This document shows positions 21,790 through 29,187 of a DNA stretch of 33,408 nucleotides, piece after piece. The stretch is taken from positions 1-33,408 of IMG/VR virus record IMGVR_UViG_3300022723_000281. One strand, given 5' to 3'. The stretch comes from a virus. A program made the translations under genes and the position numbers. A model generated the notes under the pieces. That model was not told the DNA's origin. It saw only the letters and a list, made by a program, of their open reading frames with translations, and did no database searches. How positions within the stretch are numbered: position 1 is the first letter of the stretch; each line of letters opens with the position of its first letter.

Positions 21790-22291
21790 TGTCAAAACGC
21801 GACTACGTGAGGCGGCCGACGTCGACCACCGGCTGCCGATCCGTGGTCTTCGGCCCGCGGGGTACAAGACGACCTGGCCGTTCGCAACAGGCTGGACGGG
21901 GAAAGAACTCTACGAGTGGAACTTGATGCAGGAAGGGATCAAGAGCGACCTCAAGAAGTGGATGGCCAACCCCCGCGGCGAACGGCCGATGGAACCCCAC
22001 AAGGCGACCCTCCGCCCGGCGGTCCCGACCCCCCAGGAGATCGACCGGATGTTCGAGGCGTTCGGTTGGATCCCCTTGGTCGACGACATCCGACAGCGCA
22101 AGGTACTGCTCGCCTGGGCCTACAAACCCCGCACAAAGGTTTACGATCCACGCAGCGATCGTTACCGCACAGCCTCCCTCGGAGACATCGCCGAAATGGC
22201 CAGGGTCAGCATCAGCACGGTCAAGCGGCTCGTCGACAACGCCGCCGCCACCATCGCGGTCGAAATCAGCACACGCAAAAAAACCGCTTGA
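21773..22291 (+). CDS. DUF6362-like phage protein
   Basis: 172 residues. ADVDHRLPIRGLRPAGYKTT (15-34), RPAVPTPQEIDRMFEAFGWI (about 82-101) and ASLGDIAEMARVSISTVKRL near the C-terminus, an HTH, follow the DUF6362 pattern of alphaproteobacterial phages. Probably a DNA-binding regulator. It overlaps the HNH gene by 17 bases and is the last gene of the rightward replication operon before the terminator. Confidence 0.7.
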   Translation: MITASDVKTRLREAADVDHRLPIRGLRPAGYKTTWPFATGWTGKELYEWNLMQEGIKSDLKKWMANPRGERPMEPHKATLRPAVPTPQEIDRMFEAFGWIPLVDDIRQRKVLLAWAYKPRTKVYDPRSDRYRTASLGDIAEMARVSISTVKRLVDNAAATIAVEISTRKKTA

Positions 22292-22387
22292 CCCGAAAGG
22301 GCCGATTCGGGCATAAACCGCCGCTACATTTCGCGGGCCTCATGCTGAGGTTCGCAACATCTAGTCCATTAGGACACCGTGTGCGCC

Positions 22388-22429
22388 AGAAAACCCGTCG
22401 GATCCCTCCCGGTTCGGCGGGTTTTCTTT
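22388..22429. terminator. Bidirectional intrinsic terminator
   Basis: AGAAAACCCG (22388-22397) and CGGGTTTTCT (22418-22427) are a perfect 10-bp inverted repeat with a 20-base loop. A-rich and T-rich outer arms provide U-runs on both strands. It closes the rightward replication operon and can also stop leftward transcripts, including one from the site at 22469-22487. Confidence 0.8.
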
Positions 22430-22470
22430 GCCAGATCCTATCGACCCGAAACTATCCGATCGTGCACCAT

Positions 22471-22487
22471 TATGATCGCAAGTCATG
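22471..22487. promoter_or_regulatory. Third copy of the immunity operator
   Basis: TATGATCGCAAGTCATG matches O_L at 14 of 17 positions. On the minus strand a CATAAT -10 (22474-22469) overlaps it in the same register as in P_L; on the plus strand CATGAT (22484-22489) matches the place of the P_R -10. Neither direction has a good -35. It lies between convergent gene groups, about 40 bases from the bidirectional terminator. Confidence 0.65.
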
Positions 22488-22521
22488 ATATGGGCGGGGC
22501 GGCCCGTGCGAAAGTTGCGGC

Positions 22522-22785
22522 CTAAAAGAGCGCGGTCTGACGGTTAGTCGGATTGAGGATTCGGGACCGCTGGTCGTGGAGCCGTGTGAGTTTGGCCGCC
22601 ATCTCGTCGGCGAAGGCTTGGTCGCGCATGCGGATGGCCTTGTTGGCCTTGCGGACGGTGATCGGCTGCATGAGGCCGTGTTGCCCGATCGATGCGGCCA
22701 GCTCGGCGAGCTTCGCGCTGTCGAAGTGCTTGCGCGGTTGTTCCGGGTTTGGCGTCACGTCCCCGGTGGGGAGTTCGACTACCAT
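22522..22785 (-). CDS. Short ParB-N-like protein
   Basis: 87 residues. NPEQPRKHFDSAKLAELAAS followed by IGQHGLMQPITVRK (about 12-46) is the start of a ParB/Srx-type N-terminal domain. The usual GERRxRA motif and the HTH are missing; after the first helices the chain switches to a basic helical tail ending TNRQTALF. Either a truncated ParB or a mini-domain protein. The start overlaps the upstream stop by seven bases. Confidence 0.65.
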   Translation of the reverse strand: MVVELPTGDVTPNPEQPRKHFDSAKLAELAASIGQHGLMQPITVRKANKAIRMRDQAFADEMAAKLTRLHDQRSRILNPTNRQTALF

Positions 22786-23021
22786 CGGGTGATCCCGCAC
22801 GCCTTGTCGTGGTGGGCGAAGTCGTACCCGGCGCCGTAGCACTGCCGGATCTTGTCCTGCTGGTAGCGGCGATCGCTATCGAGGCCAAGCAACGTCAGAA
22901 CGGCGGGACCGGTCAGCCGCGGCCGTCCGTTTTCGCGGTCCTGATAGCCGGCGACGAACGCCCGCTGGGCCGCATCCGCCAGCTCGTTACGGCTGGCGGT
23001 TTCGAGAGATTTGTCTGCCAT
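22779..23021 (-). CDS. Hypothetical protein
   Basis: 80 residues starting MADKSLETASRNELADAAQR. Helical N-terminus, then KIRQCYGAGYDFAHHDKACG. No family recognised. It has its own GGAG site; the 5' context CTACCACGGAG is repeated in front of the gene starting at 23473, which suggests that the two leaders share an origin. Confidence 0.6.
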   Translation of the reverse strand: MADKSLETASRNELADAAQRAFVAGYQDRENGRPRLTGPAVLTLLGLDSDRRYQQDKIRQCYGAGYDFAHHDKACGITRW

Positions 23022-23062
23022 GGTGATCTCCGTGGTAGGAATAGTGTGATAGCAAACATTTA

Positions 23063-23127
23063 GCGGGCGAAGGTCGGGCTGGCGGTACCCCCGTTGGCCG
23101 GCGGTTCAACTCCGCCAGCCCGCTCCA
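23063..23127 (+). other. tRNA-Gly-like sequence with strong inverted repeat
   Basis: Starts GCGGGCG (23063-23069) and ends with a T-arm GGCGG TTCAACT CCGCC (23100-23116), AGCCCGC, T and CCA (23125-23127), the ends of a glycine tRNA. A D-arm-like part follows the 5' end, but the anticodon arm is too short and the total is 65 bases. The same stretch holds a perfect 11-bp inverted repeat (23075-23085 with 23112-23122). Opposite strand to the neighbouring genes. Possibly a decayed tRNA, a tRNA mimic, or chance. Confidence 0.3.
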
Positions 23128-23140
23128 CCCATTAGGCGGC

Positions 23141-23473
23141 CTACGTGCAGAACGGCGTGACGATGATGACGTACTCGCGGCCGTTGATGTCGACGGTCCG
23201 CCACGGCCCGTCGCCGCCGATCGCGTCGTAGACTTGGTCGATGTTGTCATCGAACAGCGAGTGGGCCGCCCTCTGTACGCCGTCGTCGTGTGCCGTAACC
23301 GCGTAGGCTTCGACATGGTGATGGACCCCGCCAAACATCAGGGTCGCCAGTAGGCTGGCCGTCGGGTCGTCGTCAGGCCCCACGTGTTCGAACTCGAACA
23401 CTTCGAGGGATATGTTCGGCCCAGGGTCTTGAATCTGCCTGGTGCCGTCGTGCACGATGATGTCGGTCATCAT
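23141..23473 (-). CDS. Hypothetical protein
   Basis: 110 residues starting MMTDIIVHDGTRQIQDPGPN. Acidic, with a His-rich segment (GGVHHHVEAYAVTAHDDG) and the C-terminus TVDINGREYVIIVTPF. No family recognised. Good GGAGG site before the ATG at 23473. Second gene of the accessory leftward unit. Confidence 0.6.
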   Translation of the reverse strand: MMTDIIVHDGTRQIQDPGPNISLEVFEFEHVGPDDDPTASLLATLMFGGVHHHVEAYAVTAHDDGVQRAAHSLFDDNIDQVYDAIGGDGPWRTVDINGREYVIIVTPFCT

Positions 23474-23504
23474 TTCCTCCGTGGTAGGGGGCGCGAGATA
23501 AGGG

Positions 23505-24068
23505 TTATCGATCGATCCGTTCCCGCAGCCGGTCGGCCGGCACCGGGAAGGTCGTTCCGTCGACCTCGTCTCGCACGACCGCTTGGCCTGGGTTGTCAGG
23601 ATCCTCCATGACGACCGAGTAAGCATGGCCGCTGTAGGTGAAAGTCTTGCCGATCAGGTCCGAGACGTCGGCGAACATGTCCGATGGTTGCGCGCCGCCC
23701 CGTTCCTCGACGAGCCCGTGGCCGATTTCCTCGATAGGGTGGCCGAGCGTGTCGCGAAACCAGGTGGCGACCATCCGGCGGTGGCACCAGTTCGAGACGG
23801 CGAACGGTGGCCGCTCGAAGCACAGCAAGACAGGTTCGTGCCCGCCGGCCAGATCGTGCAGCGAATCCCATTCGGTTTGTGGGTCGAGCGGACCCAAGAT
23901 GTCGCGGAAGAACGTCTCCCGGTACTGGCCGTAGGACATCCGCAGCATCGGCCACGTCGGGGCCAAGGTGCGGTAAAGCCGGTAGCCCTTCGGGGCGCCG
24001 CGCGGTGTCCCGCGCGTTATCGCCACCCGACCCGGGCCGTCGTAAGTCTTGAAGCAAGCCGTTTTCAT
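23505..24068 (-). CDS. DUF488-family protein
   Basis: 187 residues. FKTYDGPGRVAITRGTPRG, YRLYRTLAPTWPMLR, FRDILGPLDPQTEWDSLHDL and PVLLCFERPPF with NWCHRRMVATWF are the conserved blocks of DUF488; the cysteine-histidine CHRR part is its most conserved site. Function unknown. The ATG at 24068 lies six bases after a -10 element, so the transcript would be leaderless; an in-frame ATG at 24086 lies inside the promoter and is unlikely. Confidence 0.75.
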   Translation of the reverse strand: MKTACFKTYDGPGRVAITRGTPRGAPKGYRLYRTLAPTWPMLRMSYGQYRETFFRDILGPLDPQTEWDSLHDLAGGHEPVLLCFERPPFAVSNWCHRRMVATWFRDTLGHPIEEIGHGLVEERGGAQPSDMFADVSDLIGKTFTYSGHAYSVVMEDPDNPGQAVVRDEVDGTTFPVPADRLRERIDR

Positions 24069-24070
24069 TG

Positions 24071-24087
24071 TATGAGTATACCTCATA
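24071..24087. promoter_or_regulatory. Operator-like palindrome before the DUF488 gene
   Basis: TATGAGTATACCTCATA has the TATGA and TCATA half-sites of O_L and O_R with the same seven-base gap, but a different centre. It covers the -10 of the DUF488 promoter. Confidence 0.55.
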
Positions 24088-24103
24088 TTTAGGCGCTGTT
24101 GAA
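24075..24103 (-). promoter_or_regulatory. Promoter of the accessory leftward unit
   Basis: Leftward: -35 TTCAAC (24103-24098), 17-base spacer, -10 TATACT (24080-24075). Expected start lies at or next to the ATG at 24068. The palindrome at 24071-24087 overlaps the -10. Confidence 0.6.
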
Positions 24104-24114
24104 GGAAATGTGCC

Positions 24115-24525
24115 CTAGGTCCTGTGGACTCTAGGGATTCCCATTAGGGTGGAATTGTGATTCAAGACTGTTTTTTGGGAGGCAGTCTTGGGTGTTATGG
24201 ATCGTTTGGTGTTGAGCATGACGAGCGCTTCCCCGTAGGTGGCGCCGGCCTGTTGGAGTTCTTCGATCGCCGACCACATCGCTTGCTGGTTTTCCCGAGT
24301 GGCGATTTCGGCGCTGATCGGGCTCAACTCCCGGCACAGCGCGCGAATCTCTGGATCGAGAAGCTGGAAGCCTTGACGGCCGAGCGCGACGATTTCGTCC
24401 AACAGGACGTCGCGCTGAGTGGCGAGCTCGTCATTGGCCCATTGGCGGACTTCGGCTGTGGTTAGTTCGGTTCGTCGATGAGAACACCGAATGGCAGCAA
24501 CCCGACTACGAAGTCTACGACCCAA
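24115..24525 (-). CDS. Start-less leftward ORF
   Basis: The stretch from TTAEVRQWANDELATQRDVL to YGEALVMLNTKRS reads like a real helical protein. Upstream of about 24465 the frame turns basic and unlike protein, and only a TTG at 24525 is available as a start. It meets a rightward ORF with the same defect head to head. Likely the 3' remainder of a gene cut by a rearrangement. Family not recognised. Confidence 0.4.
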   Translation of the reverse strand: MGRRLRSRVAAIRCSHRRTELTTAEVRQWANDELATQRDVLLDEIVALGRQGFQLLDPEIRALCRELSPISAEIATRENQQAMWSAIEELQQAGATYGEALVMLNTKRSITPKTASQKTVLNHNSTLMGIPRVHRT

Positions 24526-24566
24526 ACGACCTGGCGGGGATCCTTGACGAGATCCATCAGTCGGGC

Positions 24567-25304
24567 GTGCCCTACGTGCTGCTGTCCGATCGGCTGTTTG
24601 AGGGCCACACTCCGGTCATCGAATACACTAGCGGTCGCAAGGTGCCCCATTACTGCTATGCGAGGACGGCGAAATCGTCCCGTCGGGCCCTCTATAACCG
24701 GCCGGCGCCGTTTCGGTACAACCGCATTAGGCCCGAGCGCCTGACGAAGAAATCCAAGGTCGCGATCGTCGAGACCGACGGGCCGCGGATGAACTTTCTC
24801 AAGGACGTCTACCTGGCGAAGTCCATCCAGCACTCGATCGGCGCGGCCAACTTTCTCGTCTACGTCGACGACATGCTGGTCGGCGGGTTGATCTACTCGC
24901 TGCCCAAATACGGGGCCTACGGGCCCGGGGCGATTTACCTGTTGTCGGACGTAACTTTGACCCGTGAAGGGAAGCTGTCGAAGCTGGTTGCCATGTTGGC
25001 CACGAGCCAACAGATCCTCGACGTGGTCGGCCGCAAGATCGTGAACCGGCTCGACTTCGTCGTCACGACTGCCCGCACCCACAAGCCGGTCAGCATGAAG
25101 TACCGGGGCATCTACCGCCTGCTGAGCCGCCGACCGTCCGAGGACAAGTCCGAAGGGAACGTGATCCAATATGGTGCGGAAAGCCGTCCCGAAACGCCGC
25201 AAGAAATCTACGCCGACTGGTGGCGACGCTACGGAAAAGAATCCGTCGGCCAATATCGCGACCGAGTTGCAGCGGGTCGACCCGAAGACCCTAAAGCTGC
25301 TTGA
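24567..25304 (+). CDS. Possible GNAT/Mom-like DNA-modification protein, 5' end unclear
   Basis: 245 residues from a GTG. The middle part has VYLAKSIQHSIGAANFLVYV, DDMLVGGLIYSLPK, LSKLVAML, and the ending FVVTTARTHKPVSMKYRGIY; the strand-helix order and closing S-M-K-Y-R-G resemble phage GNAT-fold proteins of the Mu Mom type, which modify adenines. That assignment is tentative. Protein-like sequence extends upstream in frame to about 24471 (DENTEWQQPDYEVYDPND) without a usable start, so the N-terminus is lost or begins unconventionally. It overlaps the ParB-like gene by 134 bases. Confidence 0.6.
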   Translation: MPYVLLSDRLFEGHTPVIEYTSGRKVPHYCYARTAKSSRRALYNRPAPFRYNRIRPERLTKKSKVAIVETDGPRMNFLKDVYLAKSIQHSIGAANFLVYVDDMLVGGLIYSLPKYGAYGPGAIYLLSDVTLTREGKLSKLVAMLATSQQILDVVGRKIVNRLDFVVTTARTHKPVSMKYRGIYRLLSRRPSEDKSEGNVIQYGAESRPETPQEIYADWWRRYGKESVGQYRDRVAAGRPEDPKAA

Positions 25305-25998
25305 CGTCAACGCCCGGTACATGACGGGGCCGCAAATGGCCCGGCTAGTCGAGAACGTGAAGCGTGACGGTCGGCTGACGAGTGTCCCTCTGGCCTATCG
25401 GCACGAAGACGGTTCGGTCGAGGTCCTGTCGGGCAACCATCGGGTCAAGGCCGCTGTGGATGCCGGGCTCGAGCAGATCGACGTCATGGTCATCACGACT
25501 CCGCTGGACGAGCGCCGGCGGGTCGCGATCCAGCTGAGCCACAACGCGATCGCCGGGCAGGACGACCCGAATGTCCTCTACGAGCTCTACGCCGGACTCG
25601 ACCTGTCGTACAAAGCCTACAGCGGGTTGACCGACGACGACTTTGCCGGGCTGGCCGAGGTCGACATAAGCGGCCTTTCGATCGGCAGCCTTCGGTATCA
25701 GGAGCTTTACTTCTGGGCGCTGCCCGAGGATGCCGAGGTATTCCGGCAGGTTTTGGTCGAGTGCGAGAAGCTGGCCAAGAGCCACACTGCCTACATCCTG
25801 CCACTGCGGGACTTCGACAAACTATTCGACGCGATCATCGGCGCGAAGCGTCTGGTGAACGTCCACAATGGCGCGATCGGCCTTCGGGTGATGGCCGACT
25901 TGGCGCTCGAGCGACTGGATCAGTTGCAAAAGGAAAAGGCCGATGGCCCGAACCGGGAAGTTCAAAGTAAAGCAGGTCGAGGAAGCCCTAAGGGCTAG
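25171..25998 (+). CDS. ParB-like protein of the packaging region
   Basis: 275 residues. VDPKTLKLLDVNARYMTGPQ followed by MARLVENVKRDGRLTSVPLA and VEVLSGNHRVKAAVDAG (about 36-98) is a ParB/Srx N-terminal fold in which the GERRxRA box is GNHRVKAA. The C-terminal half is not a normal ParB HTH. Such proteins occur next to methyltransferase, Mom-like or terminase genes in phages; here it lies between the possible GNAT protein and the terminase small subunit. Role unknown, perhaps CTP- or DNA-dependent. Confidence 0.75.
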   Translation: MVRKAVPKRRKKSTPTGGDATEKNPSANIATELQRVDPKTLKLLDVNARYMTGPQMARLVENVKRDGRLTSVPLAYRHEDGSVEVLSGNHRVKAAVDAGLEQIDVMVITTPLDERRRVAIQLSHNAIAGQDDPNVLYELYAGLDLSYKAYSGLTDDDFAGLAEVDISGLSIGSLRYQELYFWALPEDAEVFRQVLVECEKLAKSHTAYILPLRDFDKLFDAIIGAKRLVNVHNGAIGLRVMADLALERLDQLQKEKADGPNREVQSKAGRGSPKG

Positions 25999-26338
25999 CG
26001 GGGGCATTTTCTCCATCGCGGCTGTCCAACTTCGCTGCGCGCCCAACACGGTCAAGAACTATGTAAAGCGCCATCCGACCCTGCAGCGGGCGGTCGATTC
26101 GACCGTCGAGGAAAACCTCGACATCGCCGAGGCCCAGCTGTTGAAGCAAATACGGAAAGGAAATCTCGGAGCGATCTGCTTCTACCTTAAATGCAAGGGC
26201 AAGAACCGAGGGTATATCGAGCGCGGTGAGCTGACCGGGCCGGACGGGGGCGCGGTACAGACCGAGGCCACCATTGTTCGTCTGCCATCGAAATCGCCAA
26301 ATGCCGAACAGTGGGCAGAGCAAAACCGTCCGCAGTAG
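25943..26338 (+). CDS. terS: Terminase small subunit-like protein
   Basis: 131 residues. FKVKQVEEALRASGGIFSIA and AVQLRCAPNTVKNYVKRHPT form an HTH; DIAEAQLLKQIRKGNLGAIC and FYLKCKGKNRGYIER match the helical oligomerisation region of phage small terminases. It would recognise the packaging start on concatemeric DNA and recruit the large subunit encoded next. ATG at 25943 behind AAAAGGAAAAGG; overlaps the upstream gene by 56 bases. Confidence 0.82.
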   Translation: MARTGKFKVKQVEEALRASGGIFSIAAVQLRCAPNTVKNYVKRHPTLQRAVDSTVEENLDIAEAQLLKQIRKGNLGAICFYLKCKGKNRGYIERGELTGPDGGAVQTEATIVRLPSKSPNAEQWAEQNRPQ

Positions 26339-27732
26339 CCACGCCTGCGATCACGCCACAGCCTGGCCCGCAGACGTCCCTTCTGAAATGCCCGATTTTC
26401 GACGTCTTGTTCGGCGGCGCCCGCGGTGGCGGCAAGACGTTCGGCATGATCCTCGATTTCATCGAGCACGCCGCGACCTACAAGGAACTGGCCAAGGGGA
26501 TATTCTTTCGCCGGATCGCCAAGAACCTTGAGGACGTCAAGGATGAAACCCGCCTCATATTCCCCCGGCTGGGAGGCCGTTGGCTCAAGGGGGATGGCAC
26601 CTGGGAGTTCGGGCCCGGTCCCTGCGAGGGGGCGACCCTTAAGTTTCGCCACCTGTGGGACTCAGTTTCTGCGAGCGCCTATCTGGGGCACCAATACACT
26701 TGGATGTGCGTCGAGGAAATCACCCAGTGGCCACACTCGAGGCCGATCGACGAAGTCAAGGCAACCCTGCGGTCCGCCCAAGGGGTGCAGGTAAAGTTCC
26801 GAGCAACCGGCAACCCCGGCGGTGTCGGGCATTCGTGGGTGAAGGCCCGGTATGTCACGCCGGCCCCGCGTGGGTATGTGCCGATTGAAAACCCCCAGAC
26901 AGGCGACCTTCGGTGCTTCATCCCGTCGCGTCTCGAGGACAACCCGGCCCTGATGGAAGGCGACCCGGCCTATCAGAACCGCGTCTTTGGCCATTTGCCC
27001 CCGCACATGAAGAAAGCCTGGCGGTGGGGCGATTGGGACATCGTCGCCGGCGGGTTCTTCGAGGACGTCTGGGTGCCCGATAGGCAGATCCTACCGCGGT
27101 TCGAGCCGCCGCTGGACTTGCGGCATTTTCGCTCGTTCGACTGGGGGTCGGCGGTACCGTCGTCGCTCGGCCTGTGGGTCGAATGGGACGGCCGGCCTTT
27201 GCCGAGCGGTCGCCATATCCCGCGCGGCTCGTTTGTCAGATACAACGAATGGTACGCCGTCAAACGCGACCCACAGGGCTTTGCCGTGCCCAATGAGGGC
27301 CTGCGGCTGACCAACGACCAGATCGGCCAGAAGATCGCCGAGATGAGCCGGAATCGGAGATGGAGCGGCTGCGTCGCGGACCCGTCGGTATTCGTCGGTC
27401 AGGGTGGCCCGAGCATCTTCAAGCAGATCAAGGCGGCGGCGAAGAACCACGGTCACATACTGGTGATGCGTGAGGCCGATAACTCGCGGCCGGCGGGATG
27501 GCAGAAGCTCCGCGACATGCTCGAGGAATCATCGAAAGACCCGGCAGAAAGGCCCGGCTTCTACGTGACCGAAAACTGCACCGACTGGATCCGCACCGTG
27601 CCGGTCCTGACCGCGGACGACAAGAATCTCGAGGACGTCGACACCGACCAGGAAGATCATGCGGCGGACGAAACCCGCTATGCCGTCATGCACCGGCGCC
27701 GGACGATGACTCGCGGCAAATTGGAGCTGTAG
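26311..27732 (+). CDS. terL: Terminase large subunit
   Basis: 473 residues from a GTG start. Walker A GGARGGGKT (35-43), then YTWMCVEEITQWP as the Walker B region with two Glu, and FRATGNPGGVGHSWVKARYV as the coupling segment. The nuclease domain shows FRSFDWGSA and CVADPSVF with the metal-binding Asp residues. It pumps DNA into the prohead and cuts it. The GTG at 26311 overlaps the small-subunit gene by 28 bases; no in-frame ATG lies nearby. Confidence 0.95.
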   Translation: MGRAKPSAVATPAITPQPGPQTSLLKCPIFDVLFGGARGGGKTFGMILDFIEHAATYKELAKGIFFRRIAKNLEDVKDETRLIFPRLGGRWLKGDGTWEFGPGPCEGATLKFRHLWDSVSASAYLGHQYTWMCVEEITQWPHSRPIDEVKATLRSAQGVQVKFRATGNPGGVGHSWVKARYVTPAPRGYVPIENPQTGDLRCFIPSRLEDNPALMEGDPAYQNRVFGHLPPHMKKAWRWGDWDIVAGGFFEDVWVPDRQILPRFEPPLDLRHFRSFDWGSAVPSSLGLWVEWDGRPLPSGRHIPRGSFVRYNEWYAVKRDPQGFAVPNEGLRLTNDQIGQKIAEMSRNRRWSGCVADPSVFVGQGGPSIFKQIKAAAKNHGHILVMREADNSRPAGWQKLRDMLEESSKDPAERPGFYVTENCTDWIRTVPVLTADDKNLEDVDTDQEDHAADETRYAVMHRRRTMTRGKLEL

Positions 27733-29187
27733 ATGAGCGTTGAAGAACGCCATGACGACTGGCGGGCCAACGAAGAACTCTGGACCCGATCCCGCGACGC
27801 ATCGGCCGGCCAGAATGCAATCAAGAAGAAGCGGGAAACCTACCTACCCCGGCTGGGCGGGCAGGACGCGACCGACTATGACGCCTTTCTCAATCGTGCG
27901 CATTTCTTTGGCGCGACCGGCCGCACGGTCGACGGGTTGATCGGCATGATCTTTCGGATCGACCCCGTGGTCGACGCACCGAGCGCGATGGACGCATTCA
28001 TCGAGGACGTCACCCAGACCGGCGTGCCGTTTGTCAGCTTTGCCCAGTCGGTCACCGACGAGGTCATAACGGTAGCCCGGTGCGGCGTACTGGTCGATTT
28101 TCCGCGGTCGGTCGAAACCGAGCAGTCGCAACTCGACGTCGAGGCCGAAGGCAATCGACCGTTCTGGCGGCTGTTCACGGCCGAGGCGATCCGCAACTGG
28201 AAAACCAAATCGGTCAACAACCGGCGGATTCTGACCGAAGTCAGGCTCGATGATACCAAGGAGGTTGAAGGGTCTGACGAATTCGACACGACGGTCATCC
28301 CGATCATTCGGGTGCTCGATCTGAACCCCGAAGGCCAGTTTCGCCACCGAGTGTTCGTCGAAGATAAAACGGCTGGAAACTGGATCCAAGACGGCGCCGA
28401 CATCATCCCGCTGATGCAGGGCGAGCCGCTGCGGTTCATTCCTTTCGTCTTCATCGGTCCGCGCGATCTGACCCCGGACGTCAACAAACCGCCGATCTGC
28501 GACCTCGTCGACGCCAACATATCGCACTACCAGCTGAACGCCGACTATCGGCACGGCCTCCATTTCGCCGCCCTGCCGACCCCGTGGATCGCCGGTGTCG
28601 ACGACGAAGACGAGACACGGCATATCGGCCCGACCGAGGTTTGGAGATTCGGCGACCCCAACACCAGAGTCGGCATGTTGGAGTTCACCGGGTCCGGCAT
28701 GGAGGCGGTCCGGCTGGGCCTCAAAGACCTCGAGGGCCACATGGCCGTTCTCGGCGCCCGGATGCTCGCCCCGGAGAAACGGGCCGCCGAGGCCGCGGAG
28801 ACCGCAAGCATCCACCGGGCCGGCGAGCAAAGCTCGCTCGCGACGATCGCCAACACGATCTCGATGGGCATTAGCGACGCCCTGCGGATCGGGGCCGATT
28901 GGATGGGCAGATCGGAAGACGTCGGGGCCGAACTGAACACGGACTTTATGCCGGTCCCGATGGCGCCGGACGAACTGCGCGAGCTGATGAAGGCGTGGCA
29001 GGGCGGGGCGATCGCATGGACCGACTTTGTCCGCAAGCTGCAAAAGGGCGAGGTCGTCGCGGCCGATCGGACGCCGGACGACATTCGGGCGGAAATCGAG
29101 ACCGACCCGCCGGCCCAGCCGCTTGTGCCGAGTTTCGAGCCCGACCCGGACGACCAGCTTGACGAGACCGACGACGGAGACGTCTGA
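27733..29187 (+). CDS. Portal protein, DUF4055 type
   Basis: 484 residues. RETYLPRLGGQDATDYDAFL and NRAHFFGATGRTVDGLIGMI near the N-terminus and FIPFVFIGPRDL, DLVDANISHYQLNADYRHGL in the middle are typical of DUF4055 proteins, which occupy the portal position in many phages. The C-terminus is acidic and proline-rich. It forms the head vertex through which DNA passes. Starts directly after the terminase stop. Confidence 0.88.
   Translation: MSVEERHDDWRANEELWTRSRDASAGQNAIKKKRETYLPRLGGQDATDYDAFLNRAHFFGATGRTVDGLIGMIFRIDPVVDAPSAMDAFIEDVTQTGVPFVSFAQSVTDEVITVARCGVLVDFPRSVETEQSQLDVEAEGNRPFWRLFTAEAIRNWKTKSVNNRRILTEVRLDDTKEVEGSDEFDTTVIPIIRVLDLNPEGQFRHRVFVEDKTAGNWIQDGADIIPLMQGEPLRFIPFVFIGPRDLTPDVNKPPICDLVDANISHYQLNADYRHGLHFAALPTPWIAGVDDEDETRHIGPTEVWRFGDPNTRVGMLEFTGSGMEAVRLGLKDLEGHMAVLGARMLAPEKRAAEAAETASIHRAGEQSSLATIANTISMGISDALRIGADWMGRSEDVGAELNTDFMPVPMAPDELRELMKAWQGGAIAWTDFVRKLQKGEVVAADRTPDDIRAEIETDPPAQPLVPSFEPDPDDQLDETDDGDV

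Noticed and set aside
24157-24465. 102-codon ORF on the plus strand upstream of the GNAT-like gene
   Set aside because: It is antisense to a stretch that reads better as protein on the minus strand, and it is in a different frame from the gene downstream.
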